A DNA stretch of 64,000 bases from NCBI RefSeq assembly GCF_029603165.1, contig NZ_JAQSVC010000005.1, positions 62,001 to 126,000 on the forward strand. The letters are read 5' to 3'. Position numbers and translations under genes: made by a program. Source of the stretch: Galbibacter pacificus. GTDB lineage: Bacteria; Bacteroidota; Bacteroidia; Flavobacteriales; Flavobacteriaceae. The notes under the pieces are model-generated. The model had not been told where the DNA came from. It saw only the letters and a list, made by a program, of their open reading frames with translations, and made no database searches. The stretch's first letter is position 1, and each line of letters opens with the position of its first letter. Shown here piece by piece: positions 9,226 through 18,093 of the stretch.

Positions 9226-12200
9226 ATGCCTAAAAAGTACATTTATATATGCCTTTTATTGTTGACGGTCACAGGGTTATGGTCTCAAAGACCATTGCCT
9301 AGGTTCAATTTTGTCAGCACAATGAAAGATATTCCAAAAGTAGGGATATACAGCATAAATCAAGATGATTATGGTTTTATATGGATAGGAACCAATGGAG
9401 CCGGGTTGTACCGTTACGATGGTTTAGAATACGATTCTTATAAATACGTTTTAAACGATACCACTTCATTAAGCAGTAGCGTGGTGTATTGCACCTATCT
9501 GGATAGCCAGCATAGGTTTTGGGTCGGGACAGAGCAGGGCCTAAACTTATACGATAGCGATAAAGACCAGTTTAAAAGAATCTCCAACGATGGCTTTGGT
9601 CTACCGCCCAATACCAATTTATCCATAAGAAGCCTTAAAGAAGATAAAGACGGAAACCTGTTTATAGGAACTTTTGGCAGGGGGCTATATAAGATGAAAT
9701 TTTCCACTAAACCCGAAATCGATAAAGTAGGGATAAGCAAACTAAACGGAACTACGCCAATAACCATTTTGGCCATACAGATGGACGAAATGGGGAAATT
9801 GTATGCCGCCACAAATTTGGGGGTGCAGGAATATGATGCAGGCAAAAACATGCTAAAGCCTTCGGTGTTTGCAAATGGGATTGTAATTAAAGATGGCATA
9901 CATTCCTTGGCCATAGATGAGCAGGATAATATTTGGGTGGGCTCATATTCTAAAGGGTTGTACAAAATAAACAACATTCAGCATACCAAAAACAAGGCCC
10001 GAAGCGTGGAACATTACCCAATATCAAAAAATCCTTTGTTTTCGCTTACAGCCCTGCATGGGGGAACCGTACTTTGTGGTACCGAAAACGACGGGCTGTT
10101 TCATGTTGATGGCAATGGAAATGTAATTAATCATTACATAACGAGCAACAAAGACGAGAAAAGCCTGTTGGTAAACTCTATATGGTCTTTGTTTGAAGAT
10201 AGGGACCGAAAAATTTGGCTGGGTTACTACAACAAGGGAATTGCTGTTTACGATAGGCTTTACGACAAGTTTGAGGGCATCGAAAGCTTGTATAATAACC
10301 CTAACTCGTTGCACGCTCCTTCGGTTACTTCCATATCCAAGGATATGTCAGGAAAGCTTTGGATAGGAATGGACGGCGGCGGAATAGATATTGTAGATAA
10401 TACCACAAAGCAATTTACCCATATTAATACTTCTGATAAAAGTCCATATACAGGCCTAACAAGTAATTATATCCAGACGATATATAAAGATAGCCAGAAC
10501 AACACCTGGGTGGCAAGTTGGGACAATGGTATTTATTTGCTGAAAAACGGGAGCAAAAACTTTATAAATTACAATATAGATACTACCAATGGTGCTCTTT
10601 TATCGAATACCATCGTGAGCATTGATGAAGATTCAAAAGGTAATATCTGGATTGGCACCTTTCATAATGGGTTGCATTCGTATAATCCTTCAACAGGGAA
10701 ATTTACAAATTATAACTCGGCTGTTTTTGAAGAATATGGCCTAGACAACAGCGATGTCTGGAAAGTATTGGTAGACCATCAAGACAATATATGGTTGGGG
10801 GCAACGCATGGTCTTTTTAAAATAAAAAAACAGGAGGACGGCGAGTTTCAAATAGTTTCCATGCGGGAACAGATGCAGGAAGCATACAATAACCCAACCA
10901 CGGCCAATCATGTTTTGTCTTTATACGAAGGGAAAGATAAAACGATCTGGATAGGGACCAAGGGCGCCGGGCTGGCAAAATACGATGTCCATACCGGAAC
11001 TTTTAAATGGTACAATAAACTTACCGGGCTTCCTTTGGAAAACATTTGCGGAATTATAGAAAGTGACGAAGGCGATATATGGCTTACCGGAAATTCGGGA
11101 ATCGTTAAAATGAACTCTCAAACCAATGAGTTTGTTAATTATAGCGTGAACGATGGGTTGTTGTCTAACGATTTTAATATGAACGCCACGTATAAATGCA
11201 AAGACGGCGAAATTTACCTTGGGGGTTACGGAGGCGTGGATTATTTTAACCCGGAGCATATAGAAACAAACCGGCACGAAACCATATTATACTTGTCGGA
11301 CTTAAGGATTTTTAACAAGCGGGTGCTACCAACACAGCCCGATTCCCCTTTAAGCAAGGTAATTGCAGAAACCGACAGCATTGCATTGACAAATAAGCAA
11401 CCGGTGTTTACCATAGAATATTCGGGGATAAATTATACACGGCCTGAAAAAAACGAATATGCCTATTATTTAGCAGGTTATGAAGATACATGGAATTACG
11501 TAGGGAACGCTAAGAGCGCCACCTATACAAATTTGGATCCAGGAAATTATACGTTTAAGTTAAAATCGTCTAATAACGATGGGGTATGGAATACAGATCC
11601 TTTAGAGTTAAAAATAACGATATTGCCCCCATGGTGGAAAACAAATTGGGCATTGTTTGGTTATATCGCATTGTTTTTTATAGGATTGTATGTCTTGAAT
11701 AAAATGACACAAAGTAGGATTAGGGAAAAGCAAATAGTAAAATACGAAAAAGAGAAAAGACAACAGGAAAAAGACCTAAACGAGAAAAAATTTCAGTTTT
11801 TCACCAATATATCACATGAGTTCAGAACGCCGCTTACCTTGATAATGAACCCGCTTCAGGATATTATTAATAATGAAAGTGTAGATTTTCCTAAGTCGAT
11901 TCGGGAAAAACACAACATTATACACAAAAACACGGCAAGGCTCCATAGGTTGGTAAACGAACTGTTGGACTTTAGAAAGTTGGAGCTGAATAAAATACGC
12001 GTAAAGGCCAGGGAATTTAACTTGGTAACGCTGGCCAACGAAGTCTTGAGTTATTTTAAAGAAGAAGCCCATGCCAAAAATATAGCTATAAGCATGGATA
12101 CAGATGAAAATGACCTTGCTATTTGGGCCGATGAAAGTATGCTGGAAAAAATTATTTTCAACGTAATTTCCAATGCTTTTAAAGCAACGCCCAATGGAGG

Positions 12201-13395
12201 TACCATTAGTGTTTCACTGCGGTCCAAAGACGATTTGGTACGTTTCCCTTTAGTGAATGAAAATTATAAATCTCAAGCGGTAGAAATTATTATTTCAGAT
12301 ACAGGAATCGGGATAGCGAAAGAACAAGTCGAAAAAATGTTCGAACGTTTTTATCAAGTTGAAGGTTCCAACAAAATGTACTTTAGCGGTACGGGAATAG
12401 GCCTAGAAGTGGTACAAAGTTTTGTGGAGCTTCATAAGGGCAAGGTTGAAGTTGAAAGCGAATTGGAAAAGGGGACTGTTTTTAAAATAATACTTCCAAA
12501 GGGAAAAGGTCACTTTAAAGAGAATGAAATTTATTCTGATTTAAACGAGCAACTTCCAAATGCCCCAAAATATATAGAAGCGACCATGAGCGAAGAAGCA
12601 GAAGATGAATGTGCCATGGACGGGCAAGCCAATTTTTATACATTATTATTGGTTGAAGACAACCCGGAACTTAGAAACTATTTAAAAAACGAACTAAAAG
12701 GGCATTATAAGGTAGTTGCGGCAAACAACGGTAAAGAAGGGCTGCAAATGGCAAAAGAAGTACTTCCCGATGTTATAATAACAGATGTTATCATGCCGGA
12801 AATGAACGGGTTTGATTTTTGTAAATATATAAAAACCGATATCCGTACAAGTCATATTCCTTTGTTGATGCTCACGGCCAAGGCCAAAATAGACGACAGG
12901 ATAGACGGGATAGAAATTGGGGCAGATGCATATATGGTGAAGCCGTTTGATATGAGACTGTTAAAGCTTCGGTTATCGCAATTAATTACCAGCAGGCAAT
13001 TAATCTTCAACAAATATTTTAGTGCCATAAGCGATGTCCCCTCCAATGTCAATACCACATCACTAGACAAAGAATTTATACAAAAGGCGCTTAATTATAT
13101 TAATAAAAACATCAGCGAACCCGATATAAATGTTGAATCCCTTGCGTCGCATCTTAATTTAAGTAGGAGTCAGGTCTATAGAAAATTAAAGGCATTGACA
13201 GGGCAAACTGCCAATGAGTTTATTAGAAACATCAGGCTTCATAAGGCAAAGGCTTTAATACAGGCTGGGAATAATAATATAAGCGAGGTTTCATATGCCG
13301 TTGGTTTTTCATCGTCATCCTATTTTACAAAATGTTTTAAAGCTTGTTTTGGGATGCTTCCAACCCAAGTAGAGGAAGAAGTAAAGACTAAATGA
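9226..13395 (+). CDS. Hybrid two-component system sensor/regulator (HTCS)
   Basis: 1389 residues. Order of parts: signal peptide (about 1-20), two beta-propellers of Reg_prop repeats (about 45-660; repeated patterns such as GNIWIGTFHNGL and KTIWIGTKGAGL), a Y_Y_Y domain (about 735-795), one membrane helix (about 804-824), HisKA with the phospho-histidine in NISHEFRTP (about 863), HATPase (DTGIGIAKEQ, GTGIGLEVVQS), a receiver domain (about 1140-1255, acceptor Asp in ITDVIMPEMNG), and a C-terminal AraC helix-turn-helix (about 1290-1385, LASHLNLSRSQVYRKLKALTG). HTCS proteins sense glycan pieces in the periplasm and directly activate nearby susCD loci, so the SusC-SusD genes at 14.9-19.8 kb are the likely target. 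Confidence 0.96.
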   Translation: MPKKYIYICLLLLTVTGLWSQRPLPRFNFVSTMKDIPKVGIYSINQDDYGFIWIGTNGAGLYRYDGLEYDSYKYVLNDTTSLSSSVVYCTYLDSQHRFWVGTEQGLNLYDSDKDQFKRISNDGFGLPPNTNLSIRSLKEDKDGNLFIGTFGRGLYKMKFSTKPEIDKVGISKLNGTTPITILAIQMDEMGKLYAATNLGVQEYDAGKNMLKPSVFANGIVIKDGIHSLAIDEQDNIWVGSYSKGLYKINNIQHTKNKARSVEHYPISKNPLFSLTALHGGTVLCGTENDGLFHVDGNGNVINHYITSNKDEKSLLVNSIWSLFEDRDRKIWLGYYNKGIAVYDRLYDKFEGIESLYNNPNSLHAPSVTSISKDMSGKLWIGMDGGGIDIVDNTTKQFTHINTSDKSPYTGLTSNYIQTIYKDSQNNTWVASWDNGIYLLKNGSKNFINYNIDTTNGALLSNTIVSIDEDSKGNIWIGTFHNGLHSYNPSTGKFTNYNSAVFEEYGLDNSDVWKVLVDHQDNIWLGATHGLFKIKKQEDGEFQIVSMREQMQEAYNNPTTANHVLSLYEGKDKTIWIGTKGAGLAKYDVHTGTFKWYNKLTGLPLENICGIIESDEGDIWLTGNSGIVKMNSQTNEFVNYSVNDGLLSNDFNMNATYKCKDGEIYLGGYGGVDYFNPEHIETNRHETILYLSDLRIFNKRVLPTQPDSPLSKVIAETDSIALTNKQPVFTIEYSGINYTRPEKNEYAYYLAGYEDTWNYVGNAKSATYTNLDPGNYTFKLKSSNNDGVWNTDPLELKITILPPWWKTNWALFGYIALFFIGLYVLNKMTQSRIREKQIVKYEKEKRQQEKDLNEKKFQFFTNISHEFRTPLTLIMNPLQDIINNESVDFPKSIREKHNIIHKNTARLHRLVNELLDFRKLELNKIRVKAREFNLVTLANEVLSYFKEEAHAKNIAISMDTDENDLAIWADESMLEKIIFNVISNAFKATPNGGTISVSLRSKDDLVRFPLVNENYKSQAVEIIISDTGIGIAKEQVEKMFERFYQVEGSNKMYFSGTGIGLEVVQSFVELHKGKVEVESELEKGTVFKIILPKGKGHFKENEIYSDLNEQLPNAPKYIEATMSEEAEDECAMDGQANFYTLLLVEDNPELRNYLKNELKGHYKVVAANNGKEGLQMAKEVLPDVIITDVIMPEMNGFDFCKYIKTDIRTSHIPLLMLTAKAKIDDRIDGIEIGADAYMVKPFDMRLLKLRLSQLITSRQLIFNKYFSAISDVPSNVNTTSLDKEFIQKALNYINKNISEPDINVESLASHLNLSRSQVYRKLKALTGQTANEFIRNIRLHKAKALIQAGNNNISEVSYAVGFSSSSYFTKCFKACFGMLPTQVEEEVKTK

Positions 13396-13524
13396 TTTTA
13401 AGTTTTGGTTTTTACCCTTCATATTCAGGGGCCATCTTCCATATAATAAAATGAACTCTGGTTTCAATATAAAACAAACAAATGTATTATATTAGGTAGC
13501 TAGTCTTTATTTAAAAAAACAACC

Positions 13525-14223
13525 GTGAACACGATAAAAAACATAGATAAAAAAGGAATTGACGAGTTGTTGGTGAACATTCCTATGGGAACTATCGACA
13601 TGCGAGATGACCGAAAAAAAGAAACCTGGTCGGTTGATATAAATTCTTTTGAACTTTTTAAATTCCCAATAACACAACAATTATATAAGACAATAACCAA
13701 CGAAAACCCCTCGGCATTCAAGGGAGATAGATTGCCGGTTGAAACCGTTTCATGGATTGATGCCGTGAATTTTTGTAATGGACTATCTAGATCTTTAGGC
13801 AGGGAGAATTGTTATATAATTGACTTAGCAACTGAAAAAGTAAGCTTAAATTCAAAAACAAATGGATTTCGATTGCCAACAGAAGCCGAATGGCAATATG
13901 CCTGCCAAGCAGGAACTAAAGACATTCGGTACGGAGATTTGAACGATGTTGCTTGGTTTAAAAACAATTCCAATAACCAAACTCAAGAAGTCGGACAAAA
14001 ACAACCTAACAAATGGGGGCTTTACGATATGCTGGGTAATGTTTGGGAATGGTGCTCGGACATTTATGATGAAACTGTTTACGGAACATATCGGGTTTTT
14101 CGTGGCGGTGGTTGGTGTGACCAAGAAAGGAGCGTTATGGCAACAACTCGAAGAAGAAGCCATCCTTTTTCTTTCAGAATAGACGACTTGGGATTTAGAG
14201 TGGCAACCAACTCTAGAAAATAA
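13525..14223 (+). CDS. Formylglycine-generating-enzyme-like (SUMF1 fold) protein
   Basis: 232 residues, GTG start at 13525. It has the SUMF1/FGE-sulfatase fold signature: NEDPSAF-type region (here NENPSAFKGDRLPVETVSW), FRLPTEAEWQYACQAG, WGLYDMLGNVWEWCSD, VFRGGGWC, and the end DLGFRVAT. True FGE has two catalytic Cys after the GGS motif; here the one nearby Cys is shifted by one position (GGGWCD) and the second position is Val. Sulfatase-maturing activity is therefore unlikely, and no sulfatase gene is in the window. No signal peptide or membrane segment, so it looks cytoplasmic. It sits between the HTCS and the SusC genes, but its role is unknown. Confidence 0.8.
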   Translation: MNTIKNIDKKGIDELLVNIPMGTIDMRDDRKKETWSVDINSFELFKFPITQQLYKTITNENPSAFKGDRLPVETVSWIDAVNFCNGLSRSLGRENCYIIDLATEKVSLNSKTNGFRLPTEAEWQYACQAGTKDIRYGDLNDVAWFKNNSNNQTQEVGQKQPNKWGLYDMLGNVWEWCSDIYDETVYGTYRVFRGGGWCDQERSVMATTRRRSHPFSFRIDDLGFRVATNSRK

Positions 14224-14321
14224 AAAACTACAGGCAAAAAAATATAAAAAAAAGCATCTTTTCGATGTTACTTCTACTAGTTATTTTATAGATTTTACTC
14301 ATTGTATAACAAATACAAATA

Positions 14322-14423
14322 CTATATACATGTTTGGTTCATGTCACCAATTATTTTGTGGGTCAATTCATATTCTTCTTTCAATATAGCATTTGTTGAA
14401 TTAACATTTTTTAAAGATTTCAT
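14322..14423 (-). CDS. Possible 33-residue peptide
   Basis: An ATG at 14421-14423 opens a frame of 33 residues ending TAG at 14322. It is hydrophilic with a helical middle (NAILKEEYELTHKIIG) and ends in NQTCI. No homologue is recognised and there is no ribosome-binding or promoter evidence, so chance is a real possibility. Confidence 0.2.
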   Translation of the reverse strand: MKSLKNVNSTNAILKEEYELTHKIIGDMNQTCI

Positions 14424-14566
14424 ACCTCGTTACTGTTAACTATTAATTGCTGTTACCATTCTTTGCACGCAATTATTCCTCTAAAGCTCTCCATTTTTTC
14501 AGAAATTAATCAAAACCGCTCCTCTTTATTGTGTTTATAGGGTTTTTACAAATGGTAATTATGTTG

Positions 14567-14584
14567 CATTTGTAGAAACAAATG
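14567..14584. promoter_or_regulatory. Inverted repeat, candidate operator upstream of susC
   Basis: CATTTGT (14567-14573), AGAA, ACAAATG (14578-14584): a perfect 7-base inverted repeat with a 4-base centre, flanked on both sides by TGTTGC-like copies and preceded by another ACAAATG at about 14548. It lies about 280 bases before the SusC start, a place where HTCS proteins may bind. No T-run follows, so it is not a terminator. Confidence 0.35.
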
Positions 14585-14698
14585 TTGCAAAAGGTATGTG
14601 TTTGGGCAAGATTGCTTCAAATGTGACACTGATTGCTGAAAAACTATTACGATTTCGTTAATGGTTTTTTAACATTTACATAACACAATCAAAGTTTT

Positions 14699-14788
14699 AT
14701 GCGGTTTAGCTGGAGAACATTATGCGAAGTATTATTAATAGCCATTATTATAGGGCTATTGGTGTTTCTTGTGTTTTATGTGTTTTAA
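14699..14788 (+). CDS. Possible 29-residue single-span membrane peptide
   Basis: ATG at 14699, stop TAA at 14786-14788. The translation begins MRFSWRTLCE and continues with an uninterrupted hydrophobic run of about 19 residues rich in Leu, Ile, Val and Phe to the stop. That pattern (short basic head, one transmembrane helix) is typical of small membrane proteins, but AT-rich DNA makes such frames by chance too. It lies 74 bases before the SusC start. Confidence 0.3.
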   Translation: MRFSWRTLCEVLLIAIIIGLLVFLVFYVF

Positions 14789-14862
14789 TACACAGCGTAT
14801 TATTTCTATATGCTTGCCGTAATAAAAATTAAGTACTAACTCAATAATTTAAATTAATTAAA

Positions 14863-17800
14863 ATGATGCCAAAACTTAAAATTGTGATGTTTGCCTTGAT
14901 GCTGCTCTGCATACAAAGCATATTTTCACAGACAAAAACCATTAGTGGTGCTGTCATCGACGATACCGGAATGCCTATGCCAGGAGTTTCGGTTATGGTA
15001 GAAGGTACTAACAATGGGGTTCAGACAGATTTTGATGGGAACTACAGCATTAGTGGCGTAAATCCATCTGACAACTTGATCTTTTCATACGTAGGTATGA
15101 AAACACAAACCGTATTGGTTGGCCAACAAACTTCTATTAACGTAACTATAGAGCAATCTATGGAAGCTTTGGAAGAAGTTGTGGTAATTGGATATGGTGT
15201 ACAAAAGAAAGCCTTGGTAACAGGGGCCAACTTAAATGTAAAAGGAGAAGATATAGCCAAACTAAATACGGGAACAGCTATGGAGGCCTTACAAGGTGTT
15301 GCACCTGGGGTAAGTGTTACAAGAAATAATGGTGCTCCCGGAGCTGGTACCAAAGTAACCATCCGTGGTTTGGGAACTATTGGAAATTCAAACCCACTTT
15401 ATATTGTAGATGGTGTTGCGGTTGGAAATATAGATTATTTAAGCTCAGGGGATATTGAAAGCATCGATGTATTAAAAGATGCTGCCTCTGCTGCCATTTA
15501 TGGTTCGCGTGCCGCAAACGGAGTGGTTTTGGTAACTACACGTCAAGGTAAAAAGTCCAGACAGGCACAGGTGCATTACGAATCGTTTTATGGTTTCCAG
15601 AACATATACAAAAACCTAACGCCTTTAAATGCACAGGAATACATGTATATTATGGACGAAGGCCGTGTAAATGACGGATTGGCACCAAACAATTGGGAAG
15701 CTTTAATAAAGAACAATAGTTGGTTAAACAACACCTATCCCGGGCAGTTGGGAACACAACTGGGCGAGGATGTATGGAACATGCTTCAAAATGGTTGGGA
15801 AGGAACCAATTGGATTGACGAAATTACCATGAAGAATGCACCTGTTTCTAACCATTCCATAAATATAACCGGAGGAAGCGAAGATATAACCTACTCATTG
15901 GGGGCTTCTTATTACGACCAAAAGGGTATTATAGGGGGCGATGTAACCGATGCAGGTTTTAAACGTTTAACCACACGTTTAAATACGGAGTTTGTTTTAT
16001 TTAAAAACGACGACAGAAGCCTTGTTACCTTAGGAGAGAACTTTACGTATTCACAAACAGAAAACAGAAGCGTAGCCACAGGAAATATTTACTGGAACGA
16101 CTTGCACAATGCCTTGGTTCAACACCCGTTAATGCCGGCTTATTGGGCAGATTCGCCAGACCAATATGGTTTTACGCCAACTATGGACGGGATTTCCAAC
16201 AACTCGCACAACCCATTGGCTGTAATGTATTACCGTCATAATTATGCCAACTTAGGCAATAAAGGAAATAACATTGTCGGGAACGTGTATATGGAGATAG
16301 AACCAATGAAGAATCTAAAGTTTAGATCTTCATACGGTATTAATGCATGGTTTGGTACTGGTAGATCCTGGACACCTACATATGCATTAGGTACACTATA
16401 CCAAAACGCTACAGACGGTGTTAACCAAAGTCAATATTTAGGCAACACTTCTACTTTTACCAATACACTTTCATACGAGCATAGTTTTGGAAACCATAAT
16501 TTGACAGCCTTGATTGGTAATGAGATTAATAAAAATGAAATTGATTTTAATGTTGGAGGAACTATGGCGAATTCTCAATATTACAATCCTGATAATGCTT
16601 TTTTAAATAACGTAACTAAAAGTGTTATTGGAGCTATAGATACTTGGGGATCAGATGGTGCTTCCGGAGGTGGCGGTGTACTATCTTATATTGGAAGATT
16701 ACAATATAATTATAAAGAAAAGTATATGCTATCAGCTGTTATGAGGGCCGATAATTCATCCAACTTTGCTAGGGGATATAGATGGGGGTATTTCCCTTCT
16801 GTTTCTGCCGGTTGGGTAATAAGTGAGGAGAATTTCATGTCAGATACCAATACTTTTATCAAATTAAGAGGAAGTTGGGGGCAAAATGGTAATCAGAGCA
16901 TTGATAATTTTATATATAGTTCAACAGTTTCATATATAAGTCCTGGTTATTATTTTGGGGATACCAAACCAATATCGGCCAATGCTACAATTCCAACAAG
17001 AATTCCAAACCCTGAGGTAACTTGGGAAACTTCAGAACAATTGGATTTTGGTTTGGATGCACGTTTTTTAAATTCAAGATTGGCATTTACGGCCGATTGG
17101 TATAAAAAGTCAACCAAAGGTTGGTTAGTTGAAGCCCCACAACCCGGAACAGCTGGAGCAGGACCGCCAATTATAAATGGAGGAGATATAGAAAATAAAG
17201 GGTTTGAAGTAATGTTGTCTTGGAACGATACCGCCGGAGATTTTTCTTATGGAGCAACCGTTACGGGATCATATAATAAAAATGAAGTTGTTAAATTAGC
17301 AAATGCTGAGGGTATTATTAATGGAGAACCACATATATTATCGCAAGGCACCGCTTATATTTCAAGGGCAGAAGTAGGATATCCAATAGGATACTTCTAT
17401 GGATATGAAACCGATGGTATTCTACAAAACCAGGATGAAGTTGATGCTTATGTAAAACCTACAGATGGTACGCCGTATTTTGCCGACCAACGCCCCGGAG
17501 ATGTTCGTTTTGTAGATCAAAACCAAGATGGGGTAATCGACGAAAGCGATAAAACCATGTTAGGGAGCCCGTTACCAGATTACGAACTGGGAATACAGTT
17601 AAATGCCGAATACAAAGGATTTTATGTAAATACTACGTTGACAGGCAAATTCGGAATGCAGGTAATGCAATCGTACCGTTCGTTTGCCGATAATTTCGAT
17701 CAAAATTATACCACGGACATATTTAACCGTTGGCATGGGGAAGGAACTTCCAATAAGTTGCCGCGCATGAGTTCAGTATCCAATAGAAATACCAACTTGA

Positions 17801-18075
17801 TTTCTGATATCTATATGCAGGATGCCGATTATTTAAGAATAAGCAACCTAACTTTTGGATTTAAATTGGGTCAGTACTTAAAGGATATTGATTATATAAA
17901 GGAAGTGAATATTTATGCTGCAATCAATAACCTGTACACTTTTACCAATTACGATGGAATGGATCCCGATGTTGCTTATGGTGGTAACGATAATACTCCA
18001 TGGGCATCTGGTGTAGACTTAGGGTTGTACCCCCTACCAAGAACAGTAATGCTTGGATTGAGTGTTGACTTTTAA
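14863..18075 (+). CDS. SusC/RagA-family TonB-linked outer membrane transporter
   Basis: 1070 residues. Signal peptide (about 1-23, ending SIFSQ), carboxypeptidase-like N-terminal domain (about 24-105; SGAVIDDTGMPMPGVSVMVEG, then TDFDGNYSI), the SusC hinge EEVVVIGYGVQKK, a plug domain (about 120-235; IRGLGTIGNSNPLYIVDGV, AAIYGSRAANGVVLVTT), and a large barrel ending GLSVDF. SusC proteins import oligosaccharides bound by the SusD lid. The first of three co-directional genes with short gaps (18 and 26 bases), ended by a terminator at 20673. Likely controlled by the HTCS upstream. Confidence 0.96.
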   Translation: MMPKLKIVMFALMLLCIQSIFSQTKTISGAVIDDTGMPMPGVSVMVEGTNNGVQTDFDGNYSISGVNPSDNLIFSYVGMKTQTVLVGQQTSINVTIEQSMEALEEVVVIGYGVQKKALVTGANLNVKGEDIAKLNTGTAMEALQGVAPGVSVTRNNGAPGAGTKVTIRGLGTIGNSNPLYIVDGVAVGNIDYLSSGDIESIDVLKDAASAAIYGSRAANGVVLVTTRQGKKSRQAQVHYESFYGFQNIYKNLTPLNAQEYMYIMDEGRVNDGLAPNNWEALIKNNSWLNNTYPGQLGTQLGEDVWNMLQNGWEGTNWIDEITMKNAPVSNHSINITGGSEDITYSLGASYYDQKGIIGGDVTDAGFKRLTTRLNTEFVLFKNDDRSLVTLGENFTYSQTENRSVATGNIYWNDLHNALVQHPLMPAYWADSPDQYGFTPTMDGISNNSHNPLAVMYYRHNYANLGNKGNNIVGNVYMEIEPMKNLKFRSSYGINAWFGTGRSWTPTYALGTLYQNATDGVNQSQYLGNTSTFTNTLSYEHSFGNHNLTALIGNEINKNEIDFNVGGTMANSQYYNPDNAFLNNVTKSVIGAIDTWGSDGASGGGGVLSYIGRLQYNYKEKYMLSAVMRADNSSNFARGYRWGYFPSVSAGWVISEENFMSDTNTFIKLRGSWGQNGNQSIDNFIYSSTVSYISPGYYFGDTKPISANATIPTRIPNPEVTWETSEQLDFGLDARFLNSRLAFTADWYKKSTKGWLVEAPQPGTAGAGPPIINGGDIENKGFEVMLSWNDTAGDFSYGATVTGSYNKNEVVKLANAEGIINGEPHILSQGTAYISRAEVGYPIGYFYGYETDGILQNQDEVDAYVKPTDGTPYFADQRPGDVRFVDQNQDGVIDESDKTMLGSPLPDYELGIQLNAEYKGFYVNTTLTGKFGMQVMQSYRSFADNFDQNYTTDIFNRWHGEGTSNKLPRMSSVSNRNTNLISDIYMQDADYLRISNLTFGFKLGQYLKDIDYIKEVNIYAAINNLYTFTNYDGMDPDVAYGGNDNTPWASGVDLGLYPLPRTVMLGLSVDF

Positions 18076-18093
18076 TCATAAAATAAAAAGACA

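Larger units (their letters stand above)
14224..14862. other. 639-base region upstream of susC without an established gene
   Basis: AT-rich. It holds two very small open frames listed separately (minus 14322-14423, plus 14699-14788) and a perfect inverted repeat at 14567-14584. No convincing TAnnTTTG promoter was found; TATGCTTG near 14810 is one mismatch away and at a reasonable distance from the SusC start. No tRNA or repeat seen. Confidence 0.6.

Noticed and set aside
9495-9977. 160-residue minus-strand open frame
   Set aside because: Antisense to the propeller region of the hybrid sensor gene; its composition is that of a shadow frame.
13525-14223. Sulfatase-activating formylglycine-generating enzyme
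   Set aside because: The two catalytic cysteines are not in place and there is no sulfatase in the window.
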